This document shows, piece after piece, positions 1 to 7,847 of a DNA stretch of 64,000 bases. The notes under the pieces were generated by a model. The model worked only from the letters and a program-made list of their open reading frames with translations. It had not been told where the DNA came from and made no database searches. Numbering within the stretch: position 1 is the first letter of the stretch; each line of letters starts with the position of its first letter. The stretch is from 66-474 sp036759545 (GTDB lineage: Bacteria; Pseudomonadota; Gammaproteobacteria; Xanthomonadales; Rhodanobacteraceae): positions 1-64,000 of the forward strand of contig DAIOUL010000005.1 of NCBI GenBank assembly GCA_036759545.1. Direction: 5' to 3'. Made by a program: the position numbers and the translations under genes.

Positions 1-751
1 GCTGCATGTTCTGCGTGATCGCCTCGATCCACCACGGCAATTGCGGCAGCGCTTCGGAACGGTAGCCGTCCGCGAATGCGCCGAGCTGGCGTTGCACGTG
101 CCGCACAGCGCCCGCGACCAGCGCATCGGCCGGACGATCGATGCGCGTGAAGTCTCCCTGCGCATCCACCGCGACGTGCTCCTCGAATATCTCGCCGTCG
201 GCGATCGCGAACCGCGTCACCGGCAACGCGTCCAGCACTTCGTTGGCGAACAGCACGCCCGACCAAGCTTGTTGCGGCGGACGATCCAGCCATTCGATGC
301 GCGCGAACAGCTCCGACCCGAACGCATCGCGCAGCAATGCGCGCTGACGTTCGCGCAGGTCCGCGCTGGGCTCCAGCAACCAGTAGTGTTGCGGCAAAGC
401 GTCCAGCGCTTGCAGTTGTCGCAGGCAATCGCGAGCGAATACGCCGCTGCCACCGCCCAGTTCGAAGAAAACCGCGGCTTCCCCGCACGCGCGCAGCGCC
501 GGCGCCAATGTGCGCGCGACACAGCGCGCGAACAGCGCGCCCAATTCCGGTGCCGTGACGAAATCTCCGCCCTCGCCGAATTTCAGCTTACCGGCGCTGT
601 AATAGCCCAGGCCCGGCGCGTACAGGCAGCGCTCCATGAAACGCGAAAACGGCATGGGTCCGCTTGCCGCGATCTCTTCTCGAATCAGCGCCGAGAGTTT
701 CTGCGAATGCGCCAGTTCTTCGGCGTCGGGTGGAGGCAGGTCCGTGCTCAA
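1..751 (-). CDS. MidA/NDUFAF7-type SAM-dependent methyltransferase (3' end outside window)
   Basis: About 250 N-terminal residues are visible on the minus strand and the frame runs off the left edge without a stop. The protein opens with a short acidic stretch, then the family signature PFSRFMERCLYAPGLGYYS near residues 25-43 and the SAM-binding glycine loop FELGGGSGVFARD. The segment GDFVTAPELG is also typical of the COG1565 family, whose mitochondrial member methylates an arginine of a complex I subunit. The bacterial substrate is unknown. I use the TTG at 749-751 because the family normally begins about 20 residues before PFSRFM and no ATG lies nearby in frame. The SDR gene diverges from it with only about 60 bases between the starts. 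Family call good, role uncertain. Confidence 0.85.
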   Translation of the reverse strand, partial: MSTDLPPPDAEELAHSQKLSALIREEIAASGPMPFSRFMERCLYAPGLGYYSAGKLKFGEGGDFVTAPELGALFARCVARTLAPALRACGEAAVFFELGGGSGVFARDCLRQLQALDALPQHYWLLEPSADLRERQRALLRDAFGSELFARIEWLDRPPQQAWSGVLFANEVLDALPVTRFAIADGEIFEEHVAVDAQGDFTRIDRPADALVAGAVRHVQRQLGAFADGYRSEALPQLPWWIEAITQNMQ

Positions 752-813
752 GATCGGTTTGGTGATTGCGGCAGGTGCGCGAATCCCGCAGCATAGCGCG
801 CACGGACGAATGC

Positions 814-1560
814 ATGAGCGTACAAAGCGAAAATCCCGTTGTCCTGATCACCGGCGCGGCCAAGCGCGTCGGTGCGACCATCGCGCGCACGCTGCACGGC
901 GCGGGTTACGATGTGGCGCTGCACTATCGCAGCTCACGCGCGGAACTGGACGCGCTGATCGCCGAACTGGAATCGGCGCGTAAAAATTCCACGCTGGCGC
1001 TGCAAGCCGATCTCACCGACAGCGCGCGCTTGCCGCAACTGGTCGAACACACGCTCGCGCGCTTCGGCCAGCTCGATGCGCTGGTCAACAATGCCGCCGT
1101 GTTTCATCCCACGCCTTTCGGCACGATCACCGCGCAGCAGTGCGACGAGTTTTTTGCGACGAACGCGCGCGCGCCGTTGCTGTTGGCGCAGGCCGCTGCA
1201 ACGCACCTGCAACGTTCGCGCGGCAGCATCGTCAACATCATCGACATCTACGCGCAGCACCCGCTGCCGGATTACACCGCTTATTGCATGAGCAAGGCCG
1301 CGCTGGCGCTGGCGACGCTGGCGCTGGCGCAGCAACTGGGCCCGGACGTGCGCGTGAACGGCGTCGCGCCCGGCAACGTGCTGTGGTCCGAGCAGCCGAT
1401 CAAGGACGAAACGATGGCAACGATCTTGCAGCGTTCCGCCTTGAAGCGGCAGGGCTCGCCGCAGGATATCGCCGGTGCGGTGCTGTGGTTGTTGCGGGAT
1501 GCGAATTACGTCACCGGCCAGATCCTGCGCGTGGACGGCGGAAGAGGACTGTCGATTTGA
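814..1560 (+). CDS. Pteridine reductase-like short-chain dehydrogenase
   Basis: A 248-residue classical SDR. The cofactor loop is TGAAKRVG (residues 13-20), in which the arginine matches the NADPH-preferring TGxxxRxG loop of pteridine reductases (PTR1/FolM). The catalytic pair is Y157-x3-K161 (YCMSK). The usual catalytic serine is replaced by aspartate (D144 in NIIDIYA), a hallmark of pteridine reductases against ordinary SDRs. It therefore probably reduces dihydrofolate or dihydrobiopterin with NADPH; folK and folB lie within 2 kb. The start is the ATG at 814; a longer frame from 766 begins at a weak codon and adds sequence with no SDR similarity. A plain FabG-like reductase remains possible. 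Confidence 0.8.
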   Translation: MSVQSENPVVLITGAAKRVGATIARTLHGAGYDVALHYRSSRAELDALIAELESARKNSTLALQADLTDSARLPQLVEHTLARFGQLDALVNNAAVFHPTPFGTITAQQCDEFFATNARAPLLLAQAAATHLQRSRGSIVNIIDIYAQHPLPDYTAYCMSKAALALATLALAQQLGPDVRVNGVAPGNVLWSEQPIKDETMATILQRSALKRQGSPQDIAGAVLWLLRDANYVTGQILRVDGGRGLSI

Positions 1561-1627
1561 CGCGATATTCATGTCCTCTTGAGCCGCGGCCTGCCAGATT
1601 GGACCGCACATCGCCGGATTGATCGCC

Positions 1628-2302
1628 ATGAATGCAGCCACCACGACCGCCATCGCAGCGCCCTCCGATACCAGCCGCATCGCGCACACCATCCTCAACT
1701 TCCTGGGCGAGATCCCGCGCAGCGCCGAACCGCCTTCGGTTTCGCCGCGCATGCGCGCCGAAGCGATCGCGGCCGCAGCACGCCGCCGCGCCTTCATCGC
1801 TTCGGCTTCGCTGTCGCTGCCGCCGGGGCCGCTGGGCTGGATGACCGTGCTGCCGGAGCTGGTGGCGATCTGGAAGATCCAGGCGAAGATGGTGGCCGAC
1901 ATCGCCGCGGCCTACGGCCAGTCTTCCACGATCACGCGCGAGCAGATGCTCTATTGCCTGTTCAAGCACACCGCCGCGCAGGCGGTGCGCGACCTGGTGG
2001 TGCGCGCAGGCGAGCGCTTCATCGTGCGCCACGCCACTGCGCAGGCTTTGCGTGCCATCGCCGAACGGATTGGGGTCAAACTCTCGCAACGCGCGCTAGG
2101 CACGGCGTTGTCGCGCATGCTGCCGCTGGTGGGCGCGGCCGGAGTCGGCACCTACGCGTGGTTCGACACGCGCCAGGTCGCTCGCACCGCGATTGCGATG
2201 TTCTCGCACGAGATCGATTTCGTGGAAGCGGCGTCGCGCAGCATCGAAATTCCCGCGAAGCGGATCAGGCTGGATCAGTTGGCGCGGGAAGCGGGGTTGT
2301 AA
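1628..2302 (+). CDS. EcsC family protein
   Basis: A 224-residue protein carrying the EcsC-type pattern: a hydrophobic segment rich in P, G and L (SLPPGPLGWMTVLPEL) followed by a helix around AIWKIQAKMVADIAAAYG. It is homologous in style to the EcsC protein encoded beside Bacillus EcsAB, but the biochemical function of these proteins is not established. No signal peptide is present; the hydrophobic helices suggest membrane association. I chose ATG 1628 over the in-frame TTG at 1619. The gene lies 67 bases after the pteridine reductase gene, possibly in the same transcript, and converges with folK with only 4 bases between the stops. Confidence 0.75.
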   Translation: MNAATTTAIAAPSDTSRIAHTILNFLGEIPRSAEPPSVSPRMRAEAIAAAARRRAFIASASLSLPPGPLGWMTVLPELVAIWKIQAKMVADIAAAYGQSSTITREQMLYCLFKHTAAQAVRDLVVRAGERFIVRHATAQALRAIAERIGVKLSQRALGTALSRMLPLVGAAGVGTYAWFDTRQVARTAIAMFSHEIDFVEAASRSIEIPAKRIRLDQLAREAGL

Positions 2303-2306
2303 TCCT

Positions 2307-2786
2307 TCAATCTGCGCGCAGGTCGATGTCCAGTCTACGCGGCAACCCATCCGGTTTCGCGGCTGCATACTGCTTCCACAACGCAGCGATCGTATTGCTG
2401 CTTTGCGGCTCGACCAGCCCGGGCGCGATTTCACTGAGCGGTGCCAGCACGAAGGCCTCGCGCAATTCGGGCCGCTCGGTCGCTTGGCCGTCCATCGCGA
2501 CGATATCGATGTCCAGCGTCCGGTCGGCATAACGTGGTCCGCCGCGGACGCGGCCTTCGCGTGCTTCCAGCGCGTGCAGCCAGTCGTTCAATGCTTCGGA
2601 CTGCAGATCGGCTTGCAAGCCGACGGCGAGATTCCAGAACGGCGGACCCTCGAACCCGACCGCGGCGGATTCGTACACCGATGAAACCTGCAGCTCCCCG
2701 AAACGCGCGCGCAGTTCGCGCAGCGCCGCGCGCAAATGTTTTTCCGGTTCGAGATTGGAGCCGAGGCTGAGTTGGAAGCGGCGCAT
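2307..2786 (-). CDS. folK: 2-amino-4-hydroxy-6-hydroxymethyldihydropteridine pyrophosphokinase (HPPK)
   Basis: A 159-residue protein with the HPPK signatures: LSLGSNLEPEKHLRAAL at the N-terminus, the substrate-loop segment SSVYESAAVGFEGPPFWN, and the metal- and ATP-binding run PRYADRTLDIDIV. It transfers pyrophosphate from ATP to 6-hydroxymethyl-7,8-dihydropterin, the step before dihydropteroate synthase in folate synthesis, in the cytoplasm. Its ATG lies one base past the folB stop, so the two are translationally linked. It is the last gene of tsaD-folB-folK. Length is typical for the family. Confidence 0.96.
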   Translation of the reverse strand: MRRFQLSLGSNLEPEKHLRAALRELRARFGELQVSSVYESAAVGFEGPPFWNLAVGLQADLQSEALNDWLHALEAREGRVRGGPRYADRTLDIDIVAMDGQATERPELREAFVLAPLSEIAPGLVEPQSSNTIAALWKQYAAAKPDGLPRRLDIDLRAD

Positions 2787-2787
2787 C

Positions 2788-3147
2788 TCAGGCCGGCCGC
2801 GTGCCGCGTTCTATGACAACTCCCACTGATTTCGCGCCCCGCACCGCACCCGGCTTGGACAGCTTCAACCGCAGCCACGCCACGCCGAATTCTTCGCGCA
2901 GGATTTGCGCGCAGCGTTCGGCCAGCGTCTCCACCAGTTGATACTCGGAAGCCTCGACGAAGGCGATCAGCCGTTTCGACACGCGCTTGTAATCCAGCGC
3001 GTGTTCGATCAGCTCGCTGGCGGCGGGTTTCGTGTTGTCGAACGCCATCTCGACATCCAGCGTGACCGGCTGCCGCACGCGCCGCTCCCAGTCGTAGATG
3101 CCGATTGTGGTTTCGATGGTGAGACCTTCGATGAAGACGATGTCCAT
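2788..3147 (-). CDS. folB: Dihydroneopterin aldolase
   Basis: A 119-residue protein starting MDIVFIEGLTIETTIGIYDWE, the typical FolB opening in which the glutamate and tyrosine residues line the pterin site. Further on are LDYKRVSKRLIAFVE and ETLAERCAQI, also family-typical, and the conserved C-terminal lysine segment LKLSKPGAVRGAKSVGV. It converts 7,8-dihydroneopterin to 6-hydroxymethyldihydropterin, giving the substrate of the adjacent folK product. The start lies 2 bases past the tsaD stop, so tsaD-folB-folK is one tightly packed operon. A longer in-frame reading exists upstream but is an overlap with tsaD in another frame. Confidence 0.95.
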   Translation of the reverse strand: MDIVFIEGLTIETTIGIYDWERRVRQPVTLDVEMAFDNTKPAASELIEHALDYKRVSKRLIAFVEASEYQLVETLAERCAQILREEFGVAWLRLKLSKPGAVRGAKSVGVVIERGTRPA

Positions 3148-3149
3148 GT

Positions 3150-4202
3150 TCAGCCCACCACCGGCAACGATTCCAGATCCCACCTCGGCCTCACGCGAAT
3201 CTCCGCGCTCTCGACCTGCCCTGCCGCCAATCTGAGCGCACCGGCCAGCGCGATCATCGCGCCGTTGTCCGTGCAGAACACCAGGCGCGGAAAATAGGTA
3301 CGGAATCCTTCGCGCGTCCCTGCTTCCGCCAACTGTGCACGCAATTTGCGATTGGCGCCTACGCCACCGGCGACGACCAGTTTGCCGTATCCGGTTCCCG
3401 CCAGCGCACGGCGGCATTTGATCGCAAGCGTTTCGACGATCGCATCCTCGAATCCGCGCGCGATATCGGCGCGGGTCTGTTCGCTTTGATCCGAATCGCG
3501 CCATGCCAGCAGCACCTGCGTCTTCAACCCGGAAAAACTCATGTCGAGTCCTGGCCGGTCGGTCATCGGCCGCGAGAACTTGTATTTGTCCGGCCGCCCA
3601 CTCTCGGCCGCCTTCGCCAGATGCGGGCCACCGGGATACGGCAGGCCCATTAATTTCGCCGTCTTGTCGAAGGCCTCGCCCGCGGCGTCGTCCAGCGTGT
3701 CGCCGAGAATTCGGTAGCGGCCGATCGCTTCCACACCGACCAGCATCGAATGCCCGCCCGAAACCAGCAGCGCCACGAACGGCGGTGCCAGCGGCTCGGT
3801 GCCGGGCGCGGGTTCCTCCAACAACGGCGCCAAGAGGTGCCCTTCCATGTGGTGCACGCCGATGGCCGGAATCTCCAGCGCCCAGGCCAGCGCGCGCGCC
3901 AGCGAGGCCCCGACCAGCAGTGCGCCGATCAGGCCCGGTCCCGAGGTGTAGGCCACCCCGCCCAGGTCGCACACCGACAAACCGGCTTCGTCCAGTGTCT
4001 GGTGCAGCAGCGGCAACAGCTTGCGGACGTGATCGCGGCTGGCCAGTTCCGGCACCACGCCGCCGTATTCGGCGTGCAGGTCGATCTGCGAGTAGAGACT
4101 ATGCGCCAGCAGCCCGCGGCCGGGCTGATACACCGCCACCCCGGTCTCGTCGCAGGACGATTCGATGCCCAGCACGGGCTTTGAAAACGTAGCTTGGGAC
4201 AC
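3150..4202 (-). CDS. tsaD: tRNA N6-adenosine threonylcarbamoyltransferase TsaD
   Basis: A 350-residue protein that opens with LGIESSCDETGVAVY, the Kae1/TsaD ATPase phosphate-binding motif. Metal ligands are H118 and H122 in HHMEGH, and the C-terminal nucleotide elements VSGGHSML, GGVGANRKLR and TDNGAMIA are present. It transfers the threonylcarbamoyl group to A37 of ANN-decoding tRNAs together with TsaB and TsaE. No ATG fits: candidate starts are GTG at 4202 (used here) or GTG at 4175, which would give MLGIESS. The 4202 start overlaps the rpsU promoter on the other strand, so the two divergent genes share control DNA. Adjacency of tsaD and rpsU is conserved in many gammaproteobacteria. Confidence 0.95.
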   Translation of the reverse strand: MSQATFSKPVLGIESSCDETGVAVYQPGRGLLAHSLYSQIDLHAEYGGVVPELASRDHVRKLLPLLHQTLDEAGLSVCDLGGVAYTSGPGLIGALLVGASLARALAWALEIPAIGVHHMEGHLLAPLLEEPAPGTEPLAPPFVALLVSGGHSMLVGVEAIGRYRILGDTLDDAAGEAFDKTAKLMGLPYPGGPHLAKAAESGRPDKYKFSRPMTDRPGLDMSFSGLKTQVLLAWRDSDQSEQTRADIARGFEDAIVETLAIKCRRALAGTGYGKLVVAGGVGANRKLRAQLAEAGTREGFRTYFPRLVFCTDNGAMIALAGALRLAAGQVESAEIRVRPRWDLESLPVVG

Positions 4203-4210
4203 GCTATACT
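4181..4210 (+). promoter_or_regulatory. Sigma-70-type promoter for rpsU
   Basis: TTGAAA at 4181-4186 and TATACT at 4205-4210 are separated by 18 bases, close to the housekeeping consensus. The predicted start site near 4217 would give a leader of about 45 bases before the rpsU ATG at 4261. The element overlaps the first codons of tsaD on the opposite strand. Confidence 0.65.
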
Positions 4211-4260
4211 TCGCGGCTCGCCCGGATGGGTCCGGGCAGTCTAACCACTGTGGAGCCGAT

Positions 4261-4476
4261 ATGCCCAGCGTCAAGGTTCGCGAGAACGAACCCTTCGAAA
4301 TCGCCCTGCGCCGCTTCAAGCGCACCTGCGAGAAGGCCGGCGTGCTCGCCGAAACCCGCAAGCGCGAGTTCTACGAAAAGCCGACCCAGGAACGCAAGCG
4401 CAAGCGCGCCGCCGCGGTGAAGCGCCACCTGCGCCGCCTGTCGCGCGAAGTGACGCGCCGCGAACGGCTGTACTGA
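4261..4476 (+). CDS. rpsU: 30S ribosomal protein bS21
   Basis: A 71-residue, arginine/lysine-rich protein beginning MPSVKVRENEPFEIALRRFK and ending RRERLY, a full-length match to the bS21 family. It sits near the anti-Shine-Dalgarno end of 16S rRNA in the small subunit and helps initiation. It is preceded by a good promoter, and a rho-independent terminator follows within 25 bases of the stop, so most transcripts should be monocistronic with read-through into yqeY. Confidence 0.98.
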   Translation: MPSVKVRENEPFEIALRRFKRTCEKAGVLAETRKREFYEKPTQERKRKRAAAVKRHLRRLSREVTRRERLY

Positions 4477-4499
4477 GAATCTGCGCAACGCGCATCGGC

Positions 4500-4535
4500 G
4501 GCCGGCTCGCGACGCGATGCCGGCCGTTTGTTTTT
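4500..4535 (+). terminator. Rho-independent terminator after rpsU
   Basis: GGCCGGC at 4500-4506 pairs with GCCGGCC at 4519-4525, leaving a 12-base loop, and is followed by GTTTGTTTTT. It lies between rpsU and yqeY, so it probably attenuates rather than fully blocks transcription of yqeY. No other promoter is obvious in the 29 bases between it and the yqeY start. Confidence 0.75.
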
Positions 4536-4564
4536 GTGGCCCGAGATTTCGAGGAATGATTGCG

Positions 4565-5017
4565 ATGAGCGCCCTGAAGACCCGTCTCACCGACGACATG
4601 AAGGCCGCGATGAAGTCCGGCGACAAGCAGCGGCTGGGCACGATCCGGCTGGTGCAGGCCGCGATCAAGCAGCGCGAAGTGGACGAGCGCATCCGGTTGG
4701 ATGACGCGCAGGTATTGCACGTGCTCGAGAAGATGCTGAAGCAGCGCCGCGATTCGGTCGCGCAGTACGAAGCCGCGCAGCGCCAGGACCTCGCCGCGCA
4801 GGAGCGCTACGAAATCGGCGTGATCGAGTCCTATCTGCCGGCGCAATTGTCGGAAGCGGAAGTCGATGCCTTGATCTCCTCGGCCATCGCCGATTCCAAC
4901 GCCAGCTCGCCGCGCGACATGGGCAAGGTGATGGCGCTGCTTAAGGAGCGCGCCGCCGGCCGTGCCGATTTCGGCGCGTTGTCGCAGAAGGTGAAGGTGA
5001 AACTCGCCGCGGGCTGA
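4565..5017 (+). CDS. yqeY: GatB/YqeY domain protein
   Basis: A 150-residue protein with the full YqeY domain: an N-terminal segment TRLTDDMKAAMKSGDKQRL, the central VLEKMLKQRRDSVAQYE helix, and the C-terminal DMGKVMALLKERAAGRADFG. The domain resembles the tail of the GatB subunit of tRNA amidotransferases and is thought to bind tRNA; its function alone is unknown. ATG 4565 is preferred to ATG 4556 because GAGGA (4551-4555) gives a proper spacing only to the former. It follows rpsU, as in many gammaproteobacteria, but dnaG and rpoD do not come next. Confidence 0.92.
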   Translation: MSALKTRLTDDMKAAMKSGDKQRLGTIRLVQAAIKQREVDERIRLDDAQVLHVLEKMLKQRRDSVAQYEAAQRQDLAAQERYEIGVIESYLPAQLSEAEVDALISSAIADSNASSPRDMGKVMALLKERAAGRADFGALSQKVKVKLAAG

Positions 5018-5127
5018 ATCTGGAGGGTGTGCCGACATCGGCGAAACCTCGCCGAAAGGCAGGCGTCGCAAGCTGGTCCCCGTGATGCTCGGCGTGGGCT
5101 GGACGTTCGGGCGACGACCGGACGGGC

Positions 5128-5991
5128 ATGAGCATGACCCAATCGATGATCAAGCAGGCCGACTTCCTGCTGCGCGGCGGGCGCAGCGGCGTTCTGCTGA
5201 TCCACGGCCTCACCGGCACGCCCGCGGAGATGCGCTTCGTCGGCAAGGGGCTGCACCGCGCGGGCTACACCGTGTACGGCATGCAGCTCGCGGGGCACTG
5301 CGGTTCCGAATCCGATCTGCTGAAAACGGGATGGCGCGACTGGCGGCGCAGCGTTGCCGAAGCGGCGGATCGACTGCTGCGCGAAGTGGATCACCTGTTC
5401 GTCGGTGGCCTGTCGATGGGCGCGGTGCTGGCACTGCAACTGGCGATCGACCGGCCGCAAGCGGTGGACGGTCTCGCACTCTACGGCAGCACGTTCTTCT
5501 ATGACGGCTGGACGATCCCGAAGCTCGCACGTTTGTCCTTCATGCTGCCGCTCGTTTGCGGGCTCGGGTTGTTCAAGCAACGCCGCTTCATGGAAAGTTT
5601 TCCATACGGCATCAAGGACGAGCGCGTTCGTCAGCGCATCGCCGGCGCGATGTTCGCCGGGATGAGCGAAACCGGCGGCCTGCCCGGCAATCCCTGGCCC
5701 TCGCTGGCGGAATTCCACAAGCTGGTCTGGCATGTGCGGCCGCGGCTGCATCGAGTGCGCGCGCCCTGCCTGATGATGCATTCGGCCGACGACGACATCG
5801 CCAGTGTGCGCAATGCGCAGCTTGTCGAACGGCGGATATCCGCGCCGACCGAAACCGTACTGCTCAACAACAGCTATCACATGATCACCGTGGACGGCGA
5901 ACGCGATCAGGTGATCGCGCGTTCGGCGGAGTTCTTCGCGCGCGTGCTGGGCCGGCACGAGCCCTTTGCCTCGGCCGCCGTCCCGGCCTGA
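5128..5991 (+). CDS. Alpha/beta hydrolase (carboxylesterase/lipase-like)
   Basis: A 287-residue soluble alpha/beta hydrolase. LLIHGLTGTPAEMRFV supplies the oxyanion-hole HG motif, GLSMG (near residue 93) the nucleophile elbow, HSADDDIAS the acid, and NNSYHMITVD the catalytic histidine. The N-terminus is shaped like Bacillus Est30-type carboxylesterases, which cut short-chain esters or monoglycerides. It is followed on the same strand by a stand-alone acyl carrier protein and a ketoacyl synthase, so a thioesterase or acyl-transfer role in the same lipid pathway is a reasonable inference. An alternative start is ATG 5134. The ribosome binding site is weak. Confidence 0.8.
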   Translation: MSMTQSMIKQADFLLRGGRSGVLLIHGLTGTPAEMRFVGKGLHRAGYTVYGMQLAGHCGSESDLLKTGWRDWRRSVAEAADRLLREVDHLFVGGLSMGAVLALQLAIDRPQAVDGLALYGSTFFYDGWTIPKLARLSFMLPLVCGLGLFKQRRFMESFPYGIKDERVRQRIAGAMFAGMSETGGLPGNPWPSLAEFHKLVWHVRPRLHRVRAPCLMMHSADDDIASVRNAQLVERRISAPTETVLLNNSYHMITVDGERDQVIARSAEFFARVLGRHEPFASAAVPA

Positions 5992-6155
5992 CCGGCGTCT
6001 TCACGCCGGCGCAACAAACGTGCTGGCTGGATGCGCCGGCCGAAGCGCCGCGCGAGAACTGCCGCACGGCGCCGCGGCCGTAGCGGCTGGCATACTGGTG
6101 CAGGACCGCGAGCGCTTGAGCGCGGTTGCGCCGGACGTGGCGACAGGAGAGACGC

Positions 6156-6452
6156 ATGAGCGACGACGTGCAGCAGACCGTGTTCGGCATCATCGCCAAG
6201 GAGGCCAACATCGACGTGTCGAAGATCACGCTCGATTCGACCCTGAAGGATCTGCAGATCGCATCGCTGGATGCCATCCAGATCATTTTCGAAATCGAGG
6301 ATCACTACAAGATCCAGATGCCCGACCGCGACCCGAACTTCGACACAGAATCGGTGCGCGGATTGGTGGAAACGGTGCAGAAACTGTTGGCCGAGCAAGC
6401 CGCCAATCCCCCACCCGCAGCGCCCACCGCGAGTCCGCCAACTTCGAGCTGA
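6156..6452 (+). CDS. Stand-alone acyl carrier protein
   Basis: A 98-residue acyl carrier protein preceded by AGGAGA at good spacing. The four-helix pattern is clear: VFGIIAKEANIDVSKIT, then LQIASLDAIQIIFEIEDHYKI. The phosphopantetheine serine is S37. The residue before it is alanine (IASLD), whereas most carrier proteins have aspartate there (DSL). The tail after about residue 82 is rich in Pro and Ala. It ends 4 bases before the ketoacyl synthase gene, so the two are an operon. It is not the housekeeping AcpP, which is longer in acidic residues and normally sits by fabG/fabF. The acyl chain it carries is unknown. Confidence 0.85.
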   Translation: MSDDVQQTVFGIIAKEANIDVSKITLDSTLKDLQIASLDAIQIIFEIEDHYKIQMPDRDPNFDTESVRGLVETVQKLLAEQAANPPPAAPTASPPTSS

Positions 6453-6456
6453 AGCG

Positions 6457-7677
6457 ATGAACCGCCGCGTCGTGATCACCGGCGTGGGCGCGATCTGCGC
6501 GCTTGGCCACAACGCGCGAGAAGTTTGGCAAGGCATGCGCGAAGGCCGCAGCGCGATCGCGCCGCTCTCGGGTTTCGACGATCCGACCTTGCGTGTGCGC
6601 GTGGCCGCGCAGGTGCGCGATTACGATCCGCTGCAACATTTCGACGAAAAGAAACTTCTGCTGCTGGATCGCGTTTCGCAATTCGCGCTGATCGCCGCGC
6701 GCGAAGCGGTTTCGCACTCCGGCCTCGACTTTTCGGCAGACGAATCCTTGCGCGCGCGCACCGCGTGCGTCGTCGGCACCGGTACCGGCGGCGAGCAGAC
6801 CAACGACGAATGTTCGAAACGTCTGTACGCGGAAGGCAATCCGCGCCTGCATCCGCTGTCGATCGTACGGCGCATGGTCAACGCGCCGGCTTCGCAGGTG
6901 TCGATCGAGTTCGGCGCGACCGGTCCGGCGTTTTCCGTTTCCAGTGCCTGCGCCTCGGCCAATCACGCGCTGGCATCGGCGTTCGCGCTGGTGCGCAGCG
7001 GCGCGGCGGACGTCGCGCTCGCTGGCGGCACCGAGGCGTGCATCACTCTCGGCGTGCTGCGCGCCTGGGAAGCGATGCGCGTGCTGGCCGACGACACCTG
7101 CCGGCCATTCTGCAAGCAGCGCCGGGGCCTGGTGCTGGCCGAAGGCGCCGGCATGTTCGTGCTAGAGGACTTCGACCACGCCCGTGCGCGCGGCGCGGAA
7201 ATCCTGGCGGAATTCGCTGGCGCGGGCATGTCGGCCGATGCCGGCGATATCGTGTTGCCGTCGGACGCCGGCGCCGCGAAGGCGATGCAAGCCGCGCTGG
7301 ACAATGCGGGATTGAACGCGGACGAAATCGATTACATCAACGCCCACGGCACCGGCACGCCGGCCAACGATCCCACCGAAACGCGCGCGATCCGGAAAGT
7401 GTTCGGCGAACACGCGAATTCGCTGGCCGTTTCATCCACCAAGTCCGTGCACGGCCACGCGCTCGGCGCCGCCGGGGCGATCGAGTTGATCGCCGCGATC
7501 GGTGCGTTGCGCGATCAAGTTGTGCCGCCCACGGCCAACTTCCTCGATCCCGATCCGGAATGCGATCTGGATTACGTACCGAACGTTGCCCGCAAACGCG
7601 AAGTGCGCGTTGCACTGTCGAATGCGTTTGCGTTCGGGGGCCTCAATGCGGTGGTGGCGCTTAAGCGCGCTTTCTGA
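6457..7677 (+). CDS. Beta-ketoacyl-ACP synthase, KAS II (FabF)-like
   Basis: A 406-residue condensing enzyme. The nucleophile cysteine lies in SSACASANHAL (near residue 167), and the two catalytic histidines are in NAHGTGTPANDPTET and KSVHGHALGAAGAIE, so the Cys-His-His triad of KAS I/II is complete. It would elongate an acyl chain on the neighbouring carrier protein by decarboxylative condensation with malonyl-ACP. The ATG follows the ACP stop by 4 bases. The arrangement of a private carrier protein with a private ketosynthase recalls NodF/NodE-type pairs that make a special acyl chain, rather than the core fatty acid genes. No dehydratase or reductase is encoded alongside. Confidence 0.88.
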   Translation: MNRRVVITGVGAICALGHNAREVWQGMREGRSAIAPLSGFDDPTLRVRVAAQVRDYDPLQHFDEKKLLLLDRVSQFALIAAREAVSHSGLDFSADESLRARTACVVGTGTGGEQTNDECSKRLYAEGNPRLHPLSIVRRMVNAPASQVSIEFGATGPAFSVSSACASANHALASAFALVRSGAADVALAGGTEACITLGVLRAWEAMRVLADDTCRPFCKQRRGLVLAEGAGMFVLEDFDHARARGAEILAEFAGAGMSADAGDIVLPSDAGAAKAMQAALDNAGLNADEIDYINAHGTGTPANDPTETRAIRKVFGEHANSLAVSSTKSVHGHALGAAGAIELIAAIGALRDQVVPPTANFLDPDPECDLDYVPNVARKREVRVALSNAFAFGGLNAVVALKRAF

Positions 7678-7847
7678 TTCTCCGCGGGAGCTGAATCTGG
7701 TCGTATCGCCATTCCGGAACTACGCGGAGCGCAGAGCCCTGAATCCAGTTTCGCTCTTCCGCAACGATCCGGCTCTGCTGCTCACCCTGACGTGATGACC
7801 TGCGCCGGTGGTATTTTGGTCCCTCGTCGAATCGACCTGGGATCGAG

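Noticed and set aside
934..1902. Long minus-strand frame (322 codons) across the SDR and EcsC genes
   Set aside because: Arginine/alanine-rich shadow of two well-supported plus-strand genes; no motif, typical of GC-rich antisense frames.
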